This document shows, one piece after another, positions 35,501 to 40,416 of a stretch of DNA of 40,416 nt. The stretch lies in contig JAFIEW010000026.1 in assembly GCA_020832375.1 (NCBI GenBank), forward strand, positions 1 through 40,416. Direction: 5' to 3'. How positions within the stretch are numbered: position 1 is the first letter of the stretch; every line of letters starts with the position of its first letter. The translations under genes were made by a program, and so were the position numbers. The DNA is from Cyclobacteriaceae bacterium. GTDB lineage: Bacteria > Bacteroidota > Bacteroidia > Cytophagales > Cyclobacteriaceae. A model generated the notes under the pieces. That model saw only the letters and a list, made by a program, of their open reading frames with translations, was not told the DNA's origin and ran no database searches.

Positions 35501-36021
35501 ATTTCTTCCTTTACCTTTGCTTCATGCTCCAGCTGAACTCTCTTCTCTAAATTATCAATAAGTATTTGAGCCTGCCCAGCAAACTCTTGAAGCCGCTCCA
35601 ATTGTTTTTCATCGAAACTACGTTTTTTAAAGTCCAGCACACATAGGGTGCCATAGGCCACACCCATGCTGTTTTTTAAGGGCACCCCCGCATAATAGGT
35701 AGCCAACCGTTCTCCAAAGTATAGAGGAAAGTTTTTGAAGTGTGGGTGTTGAGTTAAGTCTTCGATGATGAAAACATCCGACTGACGGATCGCTAAGTTG
35801 CATACCGAATATTCCAATGCTGTTTCTTTGACATCTGTTCCACAAGCCGACTTGAACCACTGCCTTTTCTCACCTACCAAACTTATTAAAGCAATCGGAA
35901 CTTCAAGCAGCTCGCTCGTAAGGCGTGTAATGAAATCAAAATGCGGGTCTGATCCGCTATCCATAATTTGAATAGCTTCCAAAAAATCAATTCTTACTTC
36001 ATCCGAAGATTGATGCGTCAT
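32557..36021 (-). CDS. Multi-PAS/GAF sensor histidine kinase
   Basis: 1154 aa without membrane segments, so probably cytoplasmic. Order: N-terminal GAF (about 15-160; FITRLTSELLEVPIALISL, then YYAGVPLKNSMGVAYGTLCV), a divergent PAS (180-290), then five PAS/PAC units (about 300-410, 425-535, 540-665, 675-795, 800-915), then HisKA with phospho-acceptor His944 in SHNLRSHSGN and HATPase_c with NAIKYV, DNGIGIDM and GVGLFITKN. PAC ends such as YIEDISERLAAEQKL and IIRDITDRKQAEIQ are typical. There is no receiver domain and no adjacent response regulator, so the target is elsewhere. Input is likely redox, light or small ligands, unspecified. The C-terminal ORF end is 130 bp before the helicase start. 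Confidence 0.93.
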   Translation of the reverse strand: MTHQSSDEVRIDFLEAIQIMDSGSDPHFDFITRLTSELLEVPIALISLVGEKRQWFKSACGTDVKETALEYSVCNLAIRQSDVFIIEDLTQHPHFKNFPLYFGERLATYYAGVPLKNSMGVAYGTLCVLDFKKRSFDEKQLERLQEFAGQAQILIDNLEKRVQLEHEAKVKEEIIVQNLDAYIEVSLPLSGLSELNFNEIFDANEPSNGKLRHDLGIEIDLFSQAVAEKYRELRHEEIAKAIRNHDQSYSIEYCLHTSEKSRKYLLEKGSILYKSTNAVLKISFIDISESHFKNTLYKNIFENTQALMYTHDLSGKILEVNPAALDIVGYREDEIVGKDLFYFTPKEQHYLVKSYLETISEKLTFKGRTKIYHRDGWPIYMDVQYQLIEGPTNSMVICHSIDKTDFVKKKAEIKALTKLLNDAQRIARIGGWEMDIDTGKTEWTDQVYQIHEVDFDYDHNKENGIKFYHPDDQKIIIEAIENTIKTGEPYDVICRFITAKSNQLWVRATGELIERKGKLKLVGIFQDITIRQEAILELQNTKKRLQSVFDQIDDVIWSVSYPDFQLVECTPSVEKVYGISLKQWVEDPSLWIKMIHPEDKEIIEDIYKDIEEMGSYEADYRIIDAHGKIKWIENRGHVVEIDGRKERVDGIIRDITDRKQAEIQHDYQRSILSSLFELSPIGLALNDFETGRFLRVNDKLLEPTGYSRSELLEKEYFDITPKEYKPQEDAAIEAMLSTGKYPTFRKKYIRKDGSRYPVELRGVLVEDPNGKKLIWSYIEDISERLAAEQKLNESLARMSGILNASEEVIILGVGADLKIHTFNTGASRLLGLKKDQVVNQKSINDFDFQFQDNRDKALSLVDRVDQTEQGPPVRATVLSRKGNEIPLLLKMAKIQSTQEEADGFVIVAMDITNILKAEQELRLVLQLTESKNDRLKNFARIVSHNLRSHSGNIHSLLELMVTENADLADHELYQMIMKASDNLSETIENLTEVAKVNTGDEGELSVLDLEPILIKAIDSLTGKAAQANVNIQLDTDDLHRVMGITAYIDSICLNFISNAIKYVDYSKDSHLIIRVSREGDCVRIDFEDNGIGIDMQRYGEQLFGMYKTFTSRQDSRGVGLFITKNQIESLGGRVEVSSELGKGTTFSVFLQSAD

Positions 36022-36150
36022 ACTGCTACTATTTTATATACGAAATGGCTAAAAGCCATTTGGGTAAATCATCAACAGATGTGTCTCATGTGTATGAGCA
36101 TGAATTTAAGTAAAATATTAATAAAAACACAGACAGTTTTATCAATAAAC

Positions 36151-37011
36151 TTACACATAAGACCTGAGCTTAATGGTAAAGCCTTCACCTAAGACTTCGT
36201 GCACTTCATGAATCACAACGAAAGCTTCCGGATCCTTTTCGTGTAGCATGCGCTTGAAATTAAGCAATTCGGACTTTGAAATCACTACATAAATCACATC
36301 TTTCGCCTCACCACTATAAGAACCCGTACCATGAAGAATCGTAGCTCCTCGATTAATTTTATGCTTTACTTCTTCTAGTATTTCATCTGTTTTCCTACTT
36401 ATGATTGTAAGGGCAGCTTTGGTATTAAAGCCTTCCACAATGAAATCCACTACTTTAGCTCCTATAAATACCGCCACAAAGGTGTACATAATATTTTCTA
36501 ACCCGATCGCATAAATTGATATTACGATGACCACAATATCCATGTATAAAATGGACTGCCCCAGCTTCATATCATATTTCTTTTTCAAAATTCGAGCCAC
36601 AATTGCCAAGCCGCCGGTGGTACCTCCTGTTAAAAAGACAATGCCGATACCTGCACCAATAAAAATACCCGCAAAAATGGCCGCTAGCAAAGTATCCTCA
36701 GTAATAGGGTCTATCATGCCTTCAGTGAAATGTAAAAAAATAGTGCTAAAGAGTACACCAATGCCGGTATAAACCATTGCTGAGCGCTCAAGCTCTCGAT
36801 AACCCCACACAAAAACAATGGCATTAAGACAAAAATTGACCCATGCTACCGACCAGTCAAAATAATAGTATGCGGCTATCGATATGCCAATTACTCCACC
36901 TTCTGAAAGCATGGCCGGTATCGCAAAAAAGTTGATGCCTATGGCGAAAATAAATGTTCCAATTAATAAAAGACCTAGCTTCTTGGAATGCAATTTTGTT
37001 TTAGTACTCAT
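36151..37011 (-). CDS. YitT family membrane protein (DUF161/DUF2179)
   Basis: 286-aa inner-membrane protein. Five or six hydrophobic helices fill residues 12-200 (LLLIGTFIFAIGINFFAIPAM, abbreviated core IGINFFAIPAML; IFAGIFIGAGIGIVFLTGG; TFVAVFIGAKVVDFIVEGFN), followed by a cytoplasmic DUF2179 domain (about 205-286; KAALTIISRKTDEI, RGATILHGTGSYSGE, VVISKSELLNFKRMLHEKDP). The family is widespread and its function is not settled. It is encoded alone, with a 14-bp palindrome and a -7-like box upstream. Confidence 0.93.
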   Translation of the reverse strand: MSTKTKLHSKKLGLLLIGTFIFAIGINFFAIPAMLSEGGVIGISIAAYYYFDWSVAWVNFCLNAIVFVWGYRELERSAMVYTGIGVLFSTIFLHFTEGMIDPITEDTLLAAIFAGIFIGAGIGIVFLTGGTTGGLAIVARILKKKYDMKLGQSILYMDIVVIVISIYAIGLENIMYTFVAVFIGAKVVDFIVEGFNTKAALTIISRKTDEILEEVKHKINRGATILHGTGSYSGEAKDVIYVVISKSELLNFKRMLHEKDPEAFVVIHEVHEVLGEGFTIKLRSYV

Positions 37012-37038
37012 GATAGTAAGTATAAGAATAACTTATAA

Positions 37039-37052
37039 TCGAAAGCTTTCGA
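37039..37052. promoter_or_regulatory. Perfect 14-bp palindrome upstream of the YitT gene
   Basis: TCGAAAGCTTTCGA, 28 bases upstream of the YitT start on the minus strand. Such a palindrome in a leader could be an operator; no regulator is adjacent. Confidence 0.35.
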
Positions 37053-37126
37053 GCATCTTAATATATCAATGGTCATAAGCCTTTGAATATCTCGATGATC
37101 ATAAAGACAGTGATCTAATTTTTTCG

Positions 37127-37160
37127 CAAAGGTAGATAAGAAGATTTATAGTTTGATCAA
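37127..37160 (-). promoter_or_regulatory. Possible promoter of the YitT gene
   Basis: On the minus strand TACCTTTG (37134-37127) matches the Bacteroidota -7 box TAnnTTTG. A TTG is present at 37160-37158, with a long 23-nt spacer. The leader would be about 115 nt and include the 14-bp palindrome. Confidence 0.4.
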
Positions 37161-37410
37161 GAGCAACAGGCTTATTATAGCTAATTTACAGATAGTAAGA
37201 TTGATAAATCGTTTTGTGATCATTCAAAAAAAAAACAATGTGAATGACTATAAGCAATATAAACTTTTCGAGAATTAGCTATCAAGGCTCTTTAGTCAGC
37301 ATTTGAATGCTTATACAACATGCTATGACGCTAGCTTCTTTTGCTAATTAAAATGAAATTCACTGTCTTTGGCTTATCATCTATTTTATAAAATGGATCT
37401 TGAATCAGCT

Positions 37411-37441
37411 AAAATAGAAAAAGCCAACTTTGCAGTTGGCT
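37411..37441 (-). terminator. Rho-independent terminator of the peroxiredoxin gene
   Basis: On the minus strand AGCCAACT-GCAA-AGTTGGCT forms a perfect 8-bp stem (37441-37422) followed by TTTTCTATTTT. It lies about 65 bases after the stop. Confidence 0.88.
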
Positions 37442-37507
37442 TTATTAAACATTCCATCATACATCTTCCCCCCTTATTTTTAGGGAAAACTCTAAGATGA
37501 TTGGTTC

Positions 37508-38167
37508 TTACAAATCTCTTTTTGCGAGATAGAAGTCAGTCATATCATAATCGCTAGCTTCTCTTTCTAGCATCTCCTCTACCGTTTTTGGGGGTGCCAC
37601 AATCACTTGGTCACCTTCTCTCCAATCAAGGGGTAGGGAAACCTTATGCTCATCTGCAGTCTGAAGGGCAATTAAAGCTCTTTTAATCTCATCCATATTT
37701 CGACCTACATTAAGCGGATAATACATAATCAACCGAATCTTGGCATTTGGATCGATGAAAAATACAGCTCTTACCGCTGCAGTTTCACTTTCGCCGGGCT
37801 GTAACATTCCGTATTTCTTAGAAACACTCATATCAATATCGGCAATGATGGGAAATTCAAATAATATTCCTGTATTCTTTTTCACATTGTTCACCCATGC
37901 AATATGTGCATGAATAGAGTCGATACTTAGACCAATCAGCTTGGTATTCTTCTCATCAAAAAACTTTTGTTCTTTAGCAAATCCACTCATTTCTGTAGTA
38001 CATACAGGCGTAAAGTCCGCAGGGTGTGAAAATAGAATCGTCCAGCTGTCTTTTATATATTCTGAAAATTTAATCTTTCCGGTAGTGGTCATTGATTCAA
38101 AATCAGGTGCTGTATCTCCGATTCTTGGCATTACTGTTACTTCTTGTTCTTTATTCATCTCTTCCAT
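37508..38167 (-). CDS. 1-Cys peroxiredoxin (Prx6 type)
   Basis: 219-aa thiol peroxidase reducing hydrogen peroxide and organic peroxides. The peroxidatic Cys56 lies in SHPADFTPVCTTEM, and the C-terminal Prx6 extension is present (PLNVGRNMDEIKRAL, LPLDWREGDQVIV, KTVEEMLER). Cys56 is the only cysteine in the chain, so there is no resolving Cys and an external thiol must regenerate it. The frame opens with several Met (residues 1, 4 and 13); Met13 (MPRIGDTAPDF) gives the usual family N-terminus, so the extra residues may be untranslated. It is a single-gene unit with its own terminator. Confidence 0.95.
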   Translation of the reverse strand: MEEMNKEQEVTVMPRIGDTAPDFESMTTTGKIKFSEYIKDSWTILFSHPADFTPVCTTEMSGFAKEQKFFDEKNTKLIGLSIDSIHAHIAWVNNVKKNTGILFEFPIIADIDMSVSKKYGMLQPGESETAAVRAVFFIDPNAKIRLIMYYPLNVGRNMDEIKRALIALQTADEHKVSLPLDWREGDQVIVAPPKTVEEMLEREASDYDMTDFYLAKRDL

Positions 38168-38570
38168 AATATATCTGTATTTATTTTTTTATAGATAATA
38201 CAGTACACGGCTTGAGACGAAAGAGGTTTGTAACATAAATCACATAGTTTAATAATTAAAATATAGATAAAGTCTATTGCTTTATTGAGAAACACTATAT
38301 ACCGAATATTGAAGCTTACAGCCAACATCATGAAACAAATTTTCAGCTAGAATGAGGGGTTAAAATTTAATCTAGAAAAATATAAGATTGAAAAATAACA
38401 ATCTATCAGCCTCCTAATTATCATGGCCACCAGATATAATAAAATATTCGTTTAATTTAAGAAATAAATATTATATTGACACAAAATAGAGCCTTACATA
38501 CCAAGCTAGGGACTTTATCCGTTATTAAACGAATCTAAAAATAGCACATCCACAATTAAACACTACCTAT
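38168..38570. other. Divergent intergenic region before the 543-aa gene
   Basis: AT-rich and without coding frames. It contains an 11-bp inverted repeat pair (38446-38534). I cannot place a TAnnTTTG box for either gene. Confidence 0.45.
38446..38534. repeat. 11-bp inverted repeat pair upstream of the 543-aa gene
   Basis: ATTCGTTTAAT (38446-38456) and ATTAAACGAAT (38524-38534) are perfect inverted copies 67 bases apart; the second lies 36 bases before the start at 38571. No target duplication is visible. It may be a pair of regulator sites looping the promoter or a small inverted-repeat insertion of 89 bp. Confidence 0.45.
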
Positions 38571-40202
38571 ATGAAGATGAGAACCTTCATTTTTGCAATG
38601 CTTTTTTTCCTGTGCACGATGAAAGCATGGGCACAAGAGAACTCTTTAAACGATAATGTCCGCTTAGGAGAGCGCCACGGCTTACGATATTCAACCGGCT
38701 TTCAAGATCTGATTTATCTATCTAATGATGGCATGAATTTTTATGCTTTGCAAAGACCTTATAGAGCAGTAAGAAATGATATAATAGGTGGACTAAAAAC
38801 TTTTCACTTTGCTCGCTTCAGTATCAATGATTTGGAATTAATAGAAAACTATCCAATAGACCTTAGCCATGAGGGAGATACAAGGGTCTTTGAATTTGTT
38901 GCTACTGTGAAAGATCAGATGTACGTGTTTTCCTCTTTCCTAAATAGAAACACCCAAACAGTCTCATTATTTGCTGAACGCATCAACAGAGATTTATTAA
39001 GCTTGAGTGGCAACTTACAATTAGTCACTAGCATTGATTATTCACAAATATCAAGATTTAGACGACGATACCATTTCGATCATTCCATTTCTGCAGACGG
39101 AACAAAAATTGTGATCTCCTACGAACTAAGAAATAGAAGAGGCAACACTTTAGCATCAGGGATTAGACTAGTAGACGACCAATTTAATGAACTACTACGC
39201 TTTGAAGAACAAGTCCCTGTGGTGGGAAATGAGTTTTTTAGACCGCATGACCTAATCGCAACCAATGAGGGCGATTTGTTAATTTTGGGTAAGATGTATC
39301 CGAATAGAAAGGCTCATGAAAACACTACACAGCTTAAAAGAAGAGATATCTATTCAAGAATCAGAATAGAATGGAGGTATCCAAACTATCACTATCAGGC
39401 TTATCATATTAAAACCAATGGAGAGATCAACGCTTATTCCTTCAAAGACTTGGATTATTTTATCTCGGACTTGGTCATTACGCCCCATACCGATGGGACG
39501 CTGAAGATGGCTGGTTTGTATGCTAATAAAAGAAGTATAGATGTAAGAGGAATATTTAGCGGGGATCTTAACCTCAACTCCCAATTGCTACAAAATTTAA
39601 AATACAACGATCTTGATTTTGACTTTATCAGCCTAGGCTTAAGTGAAAATCAAAAAAGACGGCTAGAAAGAACCTATAATAGGAATAGAGACCGGTCTAG
39701 AACGTACTACGAGCTGGACGATATTGTTTTTTATAAAGATGGTGGCTTTGCACTTGTCACACAACCCTTCCTAAAGGACTTCAATAAAGGAAGATTTGCC
39801 GAACCATCAGAATATAGGTTTGAATATCGCGACATCTGGGTGATCAAACACGACAAAGACGGAAATATCGACTGGACTACGAAAGTCTTCAAAAGACAGT
39901 TTTATGAAGACTACAATCATGAGTATTTATCTTATGCAATGAGCTTTGATAATGAAACCCTCAGATTTTCTTACAACCAAAGTGAACAATCGATGTTATT
40001 TAACTTTGGGAATCCTAGAAGATCAGAACTTTATTATACAACTGTAGACAATGAAGGAAAACAAAACACCCAACACCTTCATACAGGGTCTCCTCTTTCA
40101 GGCGCTTTTATTGCTAGAAGCGCGAAACATTTAAAGTCAGGTGAGATCATCTACGATAATATCTTATTGACTGGATTCCAGTTTCTGCTCCTGAGAAGAT
40201 AA
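38571..40202 (+). CDS. Exported protein of unknown function
   Basis: 543 aa with a signal peptide (TFIFAMLFFLCTMKAWAQ, cut after AQ). The mature protein is beta-rich with repeated aromatic/charged strands (LIYLSNDGMNFYALQRPYR, HDLIATNEGDLLILGKMY, VITPHTDGTLKMAGLYANK, DIVFYKDGGFALVTQPF). The recurring pattern of a strand, an acidic turn, NEGD/DGT/KDGG and another strand suggests a beta-propeller. No catalytic or lipidation motif is seen. I do not recognise a family. It should be periplasmic or outer-membrane associated. It stands alone; the window ends about 210 bases after it without another gene in view. Confidence 0.7.
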   Translation: MKMRTFIFAMLFFLCTMKAWAQENSLNDNVRLGERHGLRYSTGFQDLIYLSNDGMNFYALQRPYRAVRNDIIGGLKTFHFARFSINDLELIENYPIDLSHEGDTRVFEFVATVKDQMYVFSSFLNRNTQTVSLFAERINRDLLSLSGNLQLVTSIDYSQISRFRRRYHFDHSISADGTKIVISYELRNRRGNTLASGIRLVDDQFNELLRFEEQVPVVGNEFFRPHDLIATNEGDLLILGKMYPNRKAHENTTQLKRRDIYSRIRIEWRYPNYHYQAYHIKTNGEINAYSFKDLDYFISDLVITPHTDGTLKMAGLYANKRSIDVRGIFSGDLNLNSQLLQNLKYNDLDFDFISLGLSENQKRRLERTYNRNRDRSRTYYELDDIVFYKDGGFALVTQPFLKDFNKGRFAEPSEYRFEYRDIWVIKHDKDGNIDWTTKVFKRQFYEDYNHEYLSYAMSFDNETLRFSYNQSEQSMLFNFGNPRRSELYYTTVDNEGKQNTQHLHTGSPLSGAFIARSAKHLKSGEIIYDNILLTGFQFLLLRR

Positions 40203-40416
40203 TGCTCAATTTAGCAGCAGACGCAATCACCATTCAGCCCAATTTAGGGGTTTATATTCTAATTGAAATCGTAAAACACAAGAAAATCACGCACCTATTG
40301 AATGAGAAATTGTACCATTATGGAAAACCTCATAAATGATGTGAAATAATTGATTCAACCTGGATTATGCGTTAGGGTTCGTTATGAGAGCTAAAAATAC
40401 AAGAAAATCAAGTATT
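40203..40416. other. Window end, no gene seen
   Basis: AT-rich sequence with no terminator of the usual form and no frame that looks coding before the window stops. Confidence 0.4.

Larger units (their letters stand above)
37012..37507. other. Intergenic region between YitT and the peroxiredoxin
   Basis: It contains a palindrome (37039-37052), a promoter-like site on the minus strand (37127-37160) and the peroxiredoxin terminator (37411-37441). Several TGATCA sites are scattered here. I see no coding frame. Confidence 0.5.

Noticed and set aside
1-40416. tRNA, rRNA, CRISPR arrays, prophage or complete IS elements
   Set aside because: I looked for cloverleaf ends, regularly spaced repeats and transposase or integrase motifs and found none; the only nuclease of mobile type is the HNH gene.

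Overview
This window looks like chromosomal DNA of a Bacteroidota bacterium, most likely order Cytophagales. It is AT-rich. Its proteins include typical Bacteroidota families (DUF4254 next to a GT9 glycosyltransferase, a DUF547 protein, a DUF6567-like lipoprotein, a large multi-PAS kinase with an SHNLRSHSGN box, a DPP IV of the periplasmic type). Several starts lack an obvious Shine-Dalgarno and sit behind A/T-rich leaders, and two or three promoters fit the Bacteroidota TTG / TAnnTTTG pattern. I saw no tRNA, rRNA, CRISPR array, prophage or intact transposase gene.

Layout. 1-7012: a dual-CDGSH iron-sulfur protein converges on alanine racemase; then, all on the minus strand, an unrecognised 662-aa protein with papain-like catalytic motifs and a tight pair of an AI-2E family permease and an ATP-grasp ligase. 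7013-13535: plus-strand envelope and sensing genes (outer-membrane-like protein, HAMP-GAF-PAS sensor without a kinase, dipeptidyl peptidase IV, second outer-membrane-like protein). 13667-17820: minus-strand DUF547 protein, small lipoprotein, OmpR-type response regulator plus histidine kinase, small membrane protein. 17919-23705: two plus-strand proteins of unknown role, minus-strand aspartate-semialdehyde dehydrogenase (asd), an ECF sigma / anti-sigma pair and a free-standing NUMOD4-HNH endonuclease. 23821-27104: glycan genes (GT4, DUF4254, GT9). 27148-27831: a decayed lipoprotein-like gene that has lost its start and carries two in-frame stops. 28043-40202: a large repeat-containing exported protein, an SF1 helicase with a C-terminal HTH, a 1154-aa hybrid of GAF and PAS domains with a kinase core, a YitT-family membrane protein, a 1-Cys peroxiredoxin and an exported protein of unknown function.

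The most unusual signals are non-coding. (1) A ~190-bp element occurs twice (7330-7520 and, inverted, 25000-25183); the copies share 11-bp terminal inverted repeats (ATGCTTATCCG) and an internal core, and each lies 70-95 bp upstream of a gene in the same orientation. A hairpin at 4399-4427 looks like the two ends of this element joined. (2) A short dispersed motif, a T-run followed by GCGTGGRATGAGGA, occurs at least five times (12783, 20152, 21428, 30861, 32482), sometimes directly behind a terminator, once inside the helicase gene, and in inward-facing pairs around asd and around the helicase. Among the proteins, the papain-like 662-aa protein and the permease/ligase pair are the best candidates for undescribed biology.
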